Origin: Rhodocyclaceae bacterium
GTDB taxonomy: Bacteria > Pseudomonadota > Gammaproteobacteria > Burkholderiales > Rhodocyclaceae
DNA length: 64,000 nt
Direction of reading: 5' to 3'
Assembly: GCA_028714035.1 (NCBI GenBank)
Contig: JAQTNA010000001.1
Coordinates: 1-64,000 of the forward strand
The position numbers were made by a program, and so were the translations under genes. The notes beneath the pieces are model-generated. The model saw nothing but the letters and a program-made list of their open reading frames with translations. It was not told where the DNA came from and did no database searches. Below are positions 56,876 to 64,000 of the stretch, one piece after another (position 1 is the stretch's first letter; each line of letters begins with the position of its first letter).

Positions 56876-57685
56876 TTGCCCGAACTGCCCGAAGTGGAAG
56901 TCACCCGGCGCGGGCTGGCGCCGGATCTGGTGGGGTGCAGGCTCACGGGGACCGTGGTGCGAAATCCTGCCCTGCGTTTTCCCGTCACGCCGGCACTGGA
57001 CAGCCTCGTCGGCCAGGATCTGCTTGGCCTCGGGCGGCGCGGCAAGTACCTGTTGTTCGAGTTCGATGCGGGGAGCCTGATCGTGCACCTGGGCATGTCC
57101 GGCAGCCTGCGCCTCCTGTCGGCGGCAACTCCGGCGGAGAAGCATGATCATGTGGACCTGGTGTTCGGCGAGCGGGTGGTGCGCCTGCGCGATCCGCGCC
57201 GCTTCGGCGCCGTCCTCTGGCAGCCCGGGAGGGCGGAAGATCATCCCCTGCTGGCGGGTCTGGGGCCGGAGCCCCTGTCGGAGGTACTCGACGGCCCCTG
57301 GCTGTACCAGGCCACCCGCAATCGCTCGGCACCCATCAAGCAGGTGCTGATGGATGCCCGGACCCTGGTGGGGGTGGGCAACATCTACGCCTCCGAGAGC
57401 CTGTTCCGAGCCGGCATTGACCCCCGGACGTCCGCGCGGTGCCTGGGTCGGGTCCGTTGTGCCCGGCTGGCGCAGGCGGTCCGGGATACGCTGGAAGCGG
57501 CCCTGGTGGCGGGCGGCAGCACTTTGCGCGATTTCATCCGCTCCGATGGTAGTTCCGGCTACTTTCAGCTCCAGCACTTCGTTTACGGCCGGGAAGGCGA
57601 GCCCTGCCGGGTGTGCGGAGCGCCCATTCGCTGCCTGCGCCAGGGAAATCGTTCGAGCTTTTACTGTTCGCGCTGCCAGCGCTGA
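56876..57685 (+). CDS. mutM: Formamidopyrimidine-DNA glycosylase
   Basis: 269 residues. Removes 8-oxoguanine. The start codon is TTG: the enzyme needs Pro right after Met as its catalytic nucleophile, and only TTG CCC GAA CTG CCC GAA ([16 protein letters not shown]) gives this, with GAGGAG 9 nt upstream. [11 protein letters not shown] (catalytic Lys), [11 protein letters not shown] and a C-terminal zinc finger CRVC...CSRC are present. Confidence 0.96.
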   Translation: MPELPEVEVTRRGLAPDLVGCRLTGTVVRNPALRFPVTPALDSLVGQDLLGLGRRGKYLLFEFDAGSLIVHLGMSGSLRLLSAATPAEKHDHVDLVFGERVVRLRDPRRFGAVLWQPGRAEDHPLLAGLGPEPLSEVLDGPWLYQATRNRSAPIKQVLMDARTLVGVGNIYASESLFRAGIDPRTSARCLGRVRCARLAQAVRDTLEAALVAGGSTLRDFIRSDGSSGYFQLQHFVYGREGEPCRVCGAPIRCLRQGNRSSFYCSRCQR

Positions 57686-57823
57686 AGGCCGCTGCGGCGC
57701 TTACCGGTCCGTGACGGCGGATTACCCCTGATCCCCTTGTGCCATCAGGCGCCGATCGTGCTAGAGTTATACTCGTTTTGGCTGTTGCCGGGCAAGCAGA
57801 CTACTCGTGCCAAGGGAGCTTAG

Positions 57824-59779
57824 ATGGGCCTCATTCAGCAGTTTTCCGCCTACAGCAACTGGCGGGCCGAACTCTCCAAGAATATCCAGGCGCTACGGGA
57901 CTGGCTTTCCGCCGCCGAGCTCGGCGATGCCGAGACCGATCAGCGTCTGCTGACCCTCGTGGAACGCCTGCGGGGCGACAAGCTGACCGTGGCCTTTGTC
58001 GCGGAATTCTCCCGCGGCAAGTCCGAACTCATCAATGCCCTCTTCTTCGGCGACTACGGCCAGCGCATCCTGCCCTCCAGTTCCGGCCGTACCACCATGT
58101 GCCCGACCGAGCTGGAATACGAACCGGGTAAACCCTCCCAGATCGAACTGCTGCCCATCGAGACCAGGGGTACCTCCGGCACCGTGAGTGAATTCAAGCG
58201 GGTGCGCCAGGAATGGACGGTGGAGCCCCTGGATGCCGAGTCCGCCGATGCCATGCACCAGACGCTCCGGCGGGTGGGTGAGCAGAAACATGTCACGCGG
58301 GAGCAGGCCGAGGCGCTGGGATTCGAATTGGACGACACGGGTGAAAACGGCCTGAGACCCAACGCCGACGGCACCGTGGAAATTCCGGCCTGGCGTCACG
58401 CGGTCATCAACTTTCCCCATCCGCTCCTGCAACAGGGACTGGTCGTGCTGGATACCCCGGGGCTGAACGCCATCGGCGCCGAACCGGAACTGACCCTGTC
58501 CCTGCTGCCCAACGCCCACGCGGTGCTGTTCATCCTGGCGGCGGACACGGGTGTGACGCACTCCGACCTGGAGGTCTGGCGCAACCATGTGCTGAACGCC
58601 AGCCAGCGCGGGCGCCTGGTGGTGCTGAACAAGATTGACGGCCTCTGGGATGGGCTGCGCACGGAGGCCGACATCAATGTCGAGATCCAGAAGCAGGTGA
58701 AGACCTGCGCCAGCATCCTGGAAGTGGACCCGGCCCATGTCTTCCCGGTTTCCGCCCAGAAGGCGCTGGTGGGCAAGATACATCACAGCGATTCCCTGGT
58801 GGCCAGGAGCCGCATCGGCGCCCTGGAAGAGGCGCTGTCGCTGGACATCATCCCGGCCAAGCGCCAGATCGTGACCGAAAGCGTGCGCGGCGAGGCGACG
58901 GACGTGGCCGAGCGCGTGCGCGAACTGCTCGAATCCCGGGTGTCCGGTTTTTCCGACCAACTGGACGAACTGAAGGAGCTGCGGGGCAAGAACCAGGGCG
59001 TGATCCGCTACATGATGCTCAAGGTAAAGGCGGAGAAGGAGGAGTTCGAGCAGAGCCTGCAACAGTATTACGCGGTGCGCAGCGTCTTCTCCACGCTGAC
59101 CAACAAGCTCTTCCAGCACCTGGGCATGGATGCCCTGCGGGAGGACACCCGCCGTACCCGCGAGGCCATGCTGGCCTGCACCTTCTCCCGTGGGCTGAAG
59201 GGCGCCATGGCCAAGTTCTTCTCCGAAGTGAGGACGCGCATGGACCGCTCGGTGTCGGAAATCACCGAAATCTCGGCCATGCTGGCCACCATGTACAAGC
59301 GTTTCGGCGTCGAACATGGCCTGACCCTGGAAACGCCGGATACGTTCTCCCTGGCAGCCTACCAGCTGGAGATTGACCGGCTGGAGGCGAGCTTCAACAC
59401 TCATTTCAACATGCTGGCCATCATCACCCGGGAACGGCGCTCGCTTACCCAGCAGTTCTTCGAGACGGTGGCGGGCCAGGTGCGCCGTACCTTCGAGAAC
59501 CTGAACCGCGACATCGAGCACTGGCTGCGTGCCGTCATGAGTCCGCTGGAGTCCCATGTCCGGGAGCATCAATCCCAGTTGAAGCGTCGGCTGGAAAGCG
59601 TCAAGCGCATCAACGAGGCGACCGACAACCTGGAAGACCGCATCAGCGACCTCACCCAGTCCCGTTCGGTCCTGGCGAGCCAGTTGGAGGATCTCCTGGG
59701 CATCCGCGATCGCATGCAGGACTGCCTCACCGCTGGCGGCGCGATGGAGGGGGGCGAGGATATCGCCGAGGCCGCCTGA
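57824..59779 (+). CDS. Dynamin-family GTPase
   Basis: 651 residues. GTPase domain: P-loop EFSRGKS at 61-67 (AEFSRGKSELINALF), switch RTTMCPTEL, DTPGLN, and base-recognition LNKIDG. The rest is mostly helical with coiled-coil stretches (about 365-440 and 520-630). No clear membrane helix. Bacterial dynamin-like proteins remodel membranes; this one is a single gene, not a tandem pair. AAGGGAGC precedes the ATG. Confidence 0.88.
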   Translation: MGLIQQFSAYSNWRAELSKNIQALRDWLSAAELGDAETDQRLLTLVERLRGDKLTVAFVAEFSRGKSELINALFFGDYGQRILPSSSGRTTMCPTELEYEPGKPSQIELLPIETRGTSGTVSEFKRVRQEWTVEPLDAESADAMHQTLRRVGEQKHVTREQAEALGFELDDTGENGLRPNADGTVEIPAWRHAVINFPHPLLQQGLVVLDTPGLNAIGAEPELTLSLLPNAHAVLFILAADTGVTHSDLEVWRNHVLNASQRGRLVVLNKIDGLWDGLRTEADINVEIQKQVKTCASILEVDPAHVFPVSAQKALVGKIHHSDSLVARSRIGALEEALSLDIIPAKRQIVTESVRGEATDVAERVRELLESRVSGFSDQLDELKELRGKNQGVIRYMMLKVKAEKEEFEQSLQQYYAVRSVFSTLTNKLFQHLGMDALREDTRRTREAMLACTFSRGLKGAMAKFFSEVRTRMDRSVSEITEISAMLATMYKRFGVEHGLTLETPDTFSLAAYQLEIDRLEASFNTHFNMLAIITRERRSLTQQFFETVAGQVRRTFENLNRDIEHWLRAVMSPLESHVREHQSQLKRRLESVKRINEATDNLEDRISDLTQSRSVLASQLEDLLGIRDRMQDCLTAGGAMEGGEDIAEAA

Positions 59780-59872
59780 TCCTGAAAAGTCGGGGTCGGA
59801 ATGATCCCGGCCTACAGGCTTCCGGCCTTTTCAGGCTAAAATCGCGTTTTCCCTTCCTTCAGGAACTCCCCC

Positions 59873-60484
59873 GTGCAGATCGTTTGCCTCGACCTCGAAG
59901 GGGTGCTCGTACCGGAAATCTGGATCGAGTTCTCCCAACGCACCGCCATTCCGGAACTGCGCCGCACTACCCGCGACGAGCCAGACTACGACAAGCTGAT
60001 GAAGTTCCGCCTGGACATCCTTGCCCAAAAGGGCCTGGGCTTGCCGGACATCCAGGCCGTGATCAAGGACATGGGCCCCATGCCGGGCGCCAGGAAATTT
60101 CTGGACGACCTGCGCGATGCCTATCAGGTGGTGATCCTGTCCGACACCTTCTACGAGTTTGCCAAGCCCCTGATGGAACAGTTGGGCATGCCGACCCTGT
60201 TCTGCCACAAGCTGGAGGCGAACGACCGGGGGATGCTGGTGAATTACCATCTGCGCATGCCGGACCAGAAGCGCGCGGCGGTCAAGGCCTTCAAGGGCCT
60301 CAATTACAAGGTCATCGCCGCGGGCGACTCCTACAACGATACCGCCATGCTGGGGGAGGCCCACGCCGGCATCCTGTTCCGCCCGCCGCAGAACGTCATC
60401 GAGGAATTCCCCCAGTTTCCCGTGGTACGGGATTACGATGGCCTGCGTGCCGAGATTGACGCCGCCAGGGCGCGCATCATCTGA
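59873..60484 (+). CDS. thrH: ThrH: phosphoserine phosphatase / homoserine phosphotransferase
   Basis: 203 residues. HAD superfamily; the start IVCLDLEGVLVPEIWIEF, TTRDEPDYDKLMKFRL, VVILSDTFYEFAKPLM and VIAAGDSYNDTAMLGEAHAG closely follow Pseudomonas aeruginosa ThrH, which moves phosphate from phosphoserine to homoserine. Start is GTG at 59873 with AGGAAC upstream. The nucleophile motif D7-L-E9 is intact. Confidence 0.94.
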   Translation: MQIVCLDLEGVLVPEIWIEFSQRTAIPELRRTTRDEPDYDKLMKFRLDILAQKGLGLPDIQAVIKDMGPMPGARKFLDDLRDAYQVVILSDTFYEFAKPLMEQLGMPTLFCHKLEANDRGMLVNYHLRMPDQKRAAVKAFKGLNYKVIAAGDSYNDTAMLGEAHAGILFRPPQNVIEEFPQFPVVRDYDGLRAEIDAARARII

Positions 60485-60505
60485 TCCTTCCTGGCATGAC
60501 GCAAA

Positions 60506-60543
60506 GCATTGCGGCGCACCCGAGGGTGCGCCGCAATGCTTTT
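60506..60543. terminator. Bidirectional terminator between thrH and the PEP-CTERM gene
   Basis: GCATTGCGGCGCACC-CGA-GGGTGCGCCGCAATGC followed by TTTT; AAA precedes it. Very stable 15-bp stem between convergent genes. Confidence 0.93.
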
Positions 60544-60559
60544 GGGCGTCGCGAAAGGC

Positions 60560-61114
60560 TCAGCGGCGGCGGGCAAACCAGCCCACCAGGGCCAGGCCCG
60601 CGGCCGCCAGGGCCAGCGACCTGGGTTCCGGGATGGCCGTGCCGTCCGCCTGAATCTCGGACACGGAGTAGGAATTGTCGCCGGCCGTGGCATAGAAGCG
60701 CAGCTCGGATGCGACGATGGCGCTGCCCAGGGTGATGGCGCGGGCATTCATGCCGCCGGAGTTGTAGGCGTAAGGCACGTCCCAGGCCGTGTGCCACAGG
60801 CTGTCGCCACCCATGTAGTCTATGCGGTAGGTGTCGTTGTTGTCCGCCTCGACGAAGAAGCCGGTGATGGCGGCCTTGGACTGCAACTGCAGGTCCAGGA
60901 CCGGCGAGGTGCCGTTCCACCAGACGGTACCGTTCTGCCACTGGGTGCCGTTGCCGCGCAGGATGCCGTCGGCGACCGTGGAGAGCGGCGCGCCGTTGAA
61001 ACCGCCGCTCGCGGCGGTCACGGTGGCATTGAGCAGTACATTGGTGGCGCCTGCCGGGAAGGCGGCGCACGCGAGGGTGATCAGGGCGCCAGTGAGGCGA
61101 AGCAACTTGCGCAT
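60560..61114 (-). CDS. PEP-CTERM secreted protein
   Basis: 184 residues. Signal peptide (LLRLTGALITLACAAFPAGA), a beta-rich Gly/Asn/Trp-rich body resembling a galactose-binding/discoidin-like domain (TGFFVEADNNDTYRIDYMGG, ARAITLGSAIVASELRFYA), and the end IPEPRSLALAAAGLALVGWF then ARRR, a complete PEP-CTERM signal. Start ATG at 61114. Sigma-54 promoter and the shared motif upstream. Probable surface or matrix protein. Confidence 0.9.
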   Translation of the reverse strand: MRKLLRLTGALITLACAAFPAGATNVLLNATVTAASGGFNGAPLSTVADGILRGNGTQWQNGTVWWNGTSPVLDLQLQSKAAITGFFVEADNNDTYRIDYMGGDSLWHTAWDVPYAYNSGGMNARAITLGSAIVASELRFYATAGDNSYSVSEIQADGTAIPEPRSLALAAAGLALVGWFARRR

Positions 61115-61153
61115 GATGGACTTCCATTTCCGAATACAGTAGGCGCAGGCCAC

Positions 61154-61167
61154 GCAATATTCGTGCC
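61154..61167 (-). promoter_or_regulatory. Sigma-54 promoter of the PEP-CTERM gene
   Basis: Minus strand GGCACGAATATTGC: GG-N10-GC, a near-perfect TGGCACG-N4-TTGC match, 39 nt before the start codon. Confidence 0.85.
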
Positions 61168-61225
61168 GATACTTGAAAACCATTCCTGAACAAAAGCTTG
61201 CAAAATTGGCCGGGTGCCGTGCGGG

Positions 61226-61254
61226 AGGTGGTGTAAAAATTTCCGACAGTGCTG
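61226..61254 (-). promoter_or_regulatory. Shared PEP-CTERM upstream motif, copy 2
   Basis: Plus strand AGGTGGTGT, AAAAATTTCC, GACAGTGCTG. Flanks match copy 1 at 50624 with one difference in 19. Centre TGTAAAAATTTCCGACA is an imperfect palindrome with half-site TTTCCGACA. About 60 nt upstream of the sigma-54 promoter. Confidence 0.75.
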
Positions 61255-61283
61255 TGCTTCGGCATCAGAGCGGGGGCGGTCGC

Positions 61284-61898
61284 TCAGGTCTTGGTCGCTC
61301 CACCGGCCAGTTCCAGATAGCGCCGATGCAGGGCCGCCACCTGGGCCTCCAGTTCCGCCAGGCCCCCGCCGTTCTCGATGACGTCATCGGCGGTGGAGAG
61401 GCGCTTGGGACGGCCGATCTGGGCCGCCATGATGCGGCGGACCTCCTCCTCGGGGAGCTGGCTGCGCGCCATGACGCGGTCCACCTGGGTTTCCTCCGGG
61501 CAGTCCACCACCAGCACGCGTGCGACCCGTCGTCGGTAATCTCCCGATTCCAGGAGCAGAGGCACCACCAGGACGACGTAGGGGCCGGTCGCCGTTTCGC
61601 AGCGGAGCCGGCTCTCATCCCGGATCAGGGGGTGAAGGATGTCCTCCAGGCGGGTTCTGACGCCCGGCTCCGAAAAGGCCAGGCGGCGCATGAGGGGGCG
61701 GTCCAGGGAACCGTCCGGCGCGGCGATGGCTTCGCCGAAAGCCGCCTTCAGGAGGGGCATGGCCAGCCCCCCGGGGCCGGTCAGTTCATGGGAAATGGCA
61801 TCGGTGTCCACGACCGTTGCACCCAGGTGGCCAAACAGGCTGGCGGCGGCGCTCTTACCGCTGCCTATGCCGCCGGTGAGGCCGATGATGAACGGCAT
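61284..61898 (-). CDS. coaE: Dephospho-CoA kinase
   Basis: 204 residues. P-loop GLTGGIGSGKSAAASLF, DTDAISHELTGPGG, and VVPLLLESGDYRRRVARVLVVD. Last step of coenzyme A synthesis. ATG at 61898 gives normal length; a TTG at 61937 inside the SPOR gene end is less likely. Confidence 0.95.
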   Translation of the reverse strand: MPFIIGLTGGIGSGKSAAASLFGHLGATVVDTDAISHELTGPGGLAMPLLKAAFGEAIAAPDGSLDRPLMRRLAFSEPGVRTRLEDILHPLIRDESRLRCETATGPYVVLVVPLLLESGDYRRRVARVLVVDCPEETQVDRVMARSQLPEEEVRRIMAAQIGRPKRLSTADDVIENGGGLAELEAQVAALHRRYLELAGGATKT

Positions 61899-61924
61899 GT
61901 GCGCCACAGGGGCTTCGGCGGGAC

Positions 61925-62788
61925 TCAGGGCGTGCAAGCTGCGGTCCGCAGTTCGCCCAGGTCGGCGGAGAGCTTGGCGATGGCGGCGTCCAGGGCCTCG
62001 GCGGGGCCGCGCAGGATCAGGTCGCGCTTGGCCTCGCCGCCCCGCGCCGTGATGACGGCCTGGGTCACGCCCTTTTTCTTCAGGCGCGCCATGTAGTCGT
62101 TGGCCATTTTCTCGGAGCGGTAGAGGCCCAGGGAAACGGCGTAGCGGTTCGGACCTTCTTCCTGCACGATGAAGAAATCCTGAATGCCCTTGGCCTTCAG
62201 GTCTTCCACCCGCGCGTCCGCGGCCTGGCGGTTCTTCTGCGGCGGGATATGCACCCAGAAGCTGGCGGTCGAGGCCGGGATATCCTTCGATTCCATCTTG
62301 ACCGCCCGCAGTCCCTTGAGAAGGGCCTCGGCCTTGTCCGCCAAGGGCAGGGGCAGGGTCGGCACCACCTTGCAGGCGGGCGGCTGGGCGGAGGGGGTAA
62401 CGGGAGCCTTTGCCGCCGGAGCCGGTGCGGCCGGGGCTGGCGCGGCAGTTGGCTTGGCCACGGGCACCGGCGTGGGTGGGACGGCCGGCGCAGGGGGGAC
62501 GGCCGGAGCCGTGGTGGCAGCGTTGGGGGCGGGCGGCGGTGCGGCAGGCTTGTCGGCGGCGGCTTTTGCGGGGACCTCTGCCGCGATCGCCGCGGCGTCC
62601 GCCGGTGCGCTGGCTGCCGTGGCGCCCGCGGGCGGCTCACGTACCACGCGCACCTTGTCCGCCGCGATCTGCCGGGCGAGGCGTTCCCCTTCTCCGTCCG
62701 TGCCCCGGTCCAGATACCCGAGGCCCAGGGACAGAAGAACGAGATTGACGATGACGAGGATGATGACCAGTACGCGCAGGATAGGCAT
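61925..62788 (-). CDS. SPOR-domain membrane protein
   Basis: 287 residues. One N-terminal membrane helix (VLVIILVIVNLVLLSLGLGY), a long Ala/Pro/Lys/Val linker (about 60-155) and a C-terminal SPOR domain (SFWVHIPPQKNRQAADARVE, YAVSLGLYRSEKMANDYMAR). SPOR domains bind denuded glycan at the division septum. It may share an operon with coaE. Confidence 0.88.
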   Translation of the reverse strand: MPILRVLVIILVIVNLVLLSLGLGYLDRGTDGEGERLARQIAADKVRVVREPPAGATAASAPADAAAIAAEVPAKAAADKPAAPPPAPNAATTAPAVPPAPAVPPTPVPVAKPTAAPAPAAPAPAAKAPVTPSAQPPACKVVPTLPLPLADKAEALLKGLRAVKMESKDIPASTASFWVHIPPQKNRQAADARVEDLKAKGIQDFFIVQEEGPNRYAVSLGLYRSEKMANDYMARLKKKGVTQAVITARGGEAKRDLILRGPAEALDAAIAKLSADLGELRTAACTP

Positions 62789-62926
62789 GGGGCGCAAGCT
62801 TACCCGATTCGGTTTTGGTTTCAAGCACTCATGCCGTAAAAAACCGGCAAAAGCCCCCCGGGGCCGGGAAACGGGAGGTGGCGGTGCTCTCGGAAGCGGC
62901 AGCCGGAAGCGGTATCATGCGTCCCC

Positions 62927-63571
62927 ATGGAAAAATGCAAGAACGTGGCCGAGCCGGGAGGCAGGGGGATTTGGGCGTGGATCTGCGTCAGCCTCTTGCG
63001 GCTCGCAGGCTGGCGCCTGGAGTACCAGCCACCGCCCGGTCCCAAGGCCCTGGCCATCTTCTACCCCCATACTTCCAACTGGGACTTCGTGCTGGCCATG
63101 CTGGCGAAGGGGGCGCTCGGACTGCCCCTGCGCTGGGCCGGCAAGGACAGCCTGTTCCGGGGGATATTCGGCGCCTTCTTCCGGGCGCTGGGCGGGGTGC
63201 CGGTCAACCGGCGCGAGCGCACGGGCTTCGTCGGCCAGATGGCCGAACAGTTTCGCCGCAACCCGGTTTTTTACCTGGGCATGGCACCGGAAGGAACCCG
63301 CTCCCTGACCGAGGGCTGGAAATCCGGCTTCTACCACCTGGCCCTGGCCGCCGGGGTGCCCCTGGCCCTGACCTTCCTGGATTTCCGCAGACGGGAGGTC
63401 GGCGTGCGCGCCTACTTCCGCCTGACGGGTGACGAAACCCGCGACATGGCCGCCATCGCCGCCGTGTATGCCGGCGTGACGGGCAAACACCCGGAATTGC
63501 AGTCGCCCATACGGCTATTGAGTCGTACGGAAACTCAAAAACCTGCGAACGTCACGAGAGCTTCCAGGTAA
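62927..63571 (+). CDS. Lysophospholipid acyltransferase-family protein
   Basis: 214 residues. Acyltransferase motifs: H-x4-D in YPHTSNWDF and APEGTRSLTEGWKSG. The first 45 residues are partly hydrophobic, suggesting membrane contact. Short members of this family acylate glycerol-3-phosphate derivatives or other lipids; the substrate is not clear. Its 3' end overlaps the convergent esterase gene by 37 nt. Confidence 0.85.
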   Translation: MEKCKNVAEPGGRGIWAWICVSLLRLAGWRLEYQPPPGPKALAIFYPHTSNWDFVLAMLAKGALGLPLRWAGKDSLFRGIFGAFFRALGGVPVNRRERTGFVGQMAEQFRRNPVFYLGMAPEGTRSLTEGWKSGFYHLALAAGVPLALTFLDFRRREVGVRAYFRLTGDETRDMAAIAAVYAGVTGKHPELQSPIRLLSRTETQKPANVTRASR

Positions 63572-64000
63572 TCCTCGAAGCGGGTGAAGCTATGGTCGCC
63601 ACCGGGAAGGACCGTCTGGCGTGCGCCGGCGTAATGGCGCACGGCGGCGCGGTGGTCCAGCACCTCGTCCCCGGCCTCGGCCAGCAGCCAGTAGCGCTTC
63701 GGCCGCGTGAGGGTCTTCGGCTCCAGGGCGCGCAACTCGGCGACGTGGCTTGCGGTGAACTCGAAGGCCCCGCCGGTATGGAAGTTTCTCTGCGGGCCGA
63801 GGAACAGGGTCGGGTCCACCGATGACAGCACCACCGGATTGATCAGCGCCGCCTTGAGTCCGTGCCTTTCCGCGAGGCAGGTGGCGTAGAAGCCGCCGAG
63901 CGAGCTGCCCATCAGGGTGGGGGGCGTCTCGCTCCGGGCGATGACGGATTCCGCCAGAGCCATGGCCGCCTCTGCCGATACGGGCAGTTGGCCACACCAG
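63535..64000 (-). CDS. YqiA/YcfP-type esterase, 5' end outside the window
   Basis: At least 154 residues of an alpha/beta hydrolase; the frame remains open to the window edge (CGQLPVSAEAAMALAESV). Nucleophile Ser in MGSSLGGFYATCLAE, later Asp in AEAGDEVLDHR and His in LPGGDHSFTRFEDYL, fitting the YqiA family. Substrate unknown. Confidence 0.85.
   Translation of the reverse strand, partial: WCGQLPVSAEAAMALAESVIARSETPPTLMGSSLGGFYATCLAERHGLKAALINPVVLSSVDPTLFLGPQRNFHTGGAFEFTASHVAELRALEPKTLTRPKRYWLLAEAGDEVLDHRAAVRHYAGARQTVLPGGDHSFTRFEDYLEALVTFAGF

Noticed and set aside
57893-59572. 559-residue open frame opposite the dynamin-like GTPase
   Set aside because: Antisense shadow; the GTPase motifs on the plus strand are decisive.

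Overview
The window is high-GC, gene-dense bacterial chromosome. The gene content points to a betaproteobacterium of the Rhodocyclales/Nitrosomonadales type. The indicators are the polA / DUF2782 / APH-type thrB neighbourhood, the metX-metW pair under a SAM-II riboswitch, erpA next to argC, the rplM-rpsI pair, the chain TPR-lolB-ispE-tRNA-Gln-prs-rplY-pth, BPSS1780-type membrane proteins, and PEP-CTERM proteins with sigma-54 promoters. No species can be named from sequence alone.

Layout. 0-9.4 kb: polA, a LOG-family protein, DUF2782, thrB, two related membrane proteins, then nadD-rsfS-rlmH-maf. 9.4-20.4 kb: rng, a Tat-exported dienelactone hydrolase-like protein, a PilZ protein, an scpB / MFS / microprotein operon, gabD, thiC behind an unusual TPP riboswitch, an exported alpha-carbonic anhydrase and a CBS protein. 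20.5-27.9 kb: ftsE-ftsX, ftsY, two M16 peptidase-fold proteins, rsmD, coaD and a ferredoxin. 27.8-36 kb: yggX, a PAS-GGDEF cyclase, argA, a BamE-like lipoprotein, rhodanese, FKBP, a DnaJ-like protein, a hemerythrin-like protein and AmpG. 36-40.5 kb: metX-metW (SAM-II riboswitch plus terminator), divergent from a large secreted metalloprotease with a c-di-GMP-I riboswitch. 40.5-46.7 kb: an unknown protein, a flavin reductase, rplM-rpsI, argC, erpA, a DUF4258/DUF2283 pair, and an internally deleted IS1380-type element with perfect 15-bp ends and a CTAA target duplication. 46.7-64 kb: uvrA, a PEP-CTERM metzincin, the pth-to-TPR operon, mutM, a dynamin-like GTPase, thrH, a second PEP-CTERM protein, coaE, a SPOR protein, an acyltransferase and a YqiA-type esterase cut by the window end.

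Regulation. Three riboswitches are readable: TPP before thiC, SAM-II before metX and c-di-GMP-I before the metalloprotease. The two PEP-CTERM genes each have a GG-N10-GC sigma-54 promoter and share an upstream motif of about 30 bp. A c-di-GMP synthase, a PilZ receptor and a c-di-GMP riboswitch target all lie within 30 kb.

Most unusual feature. At least sixteen intergenic inverted repeats, or single arms of them, are scattered through the window. Several families have different purine-rich arms, each arm being complementary only to its own partner, yet several of them share one GC-rich apex. Some arms run into genes: they supply the stop codons of two genes, a stretch of the PolA linker, and possibly the start of a signal peptide. 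No CRISPR array, prophage or complete transposase was found.
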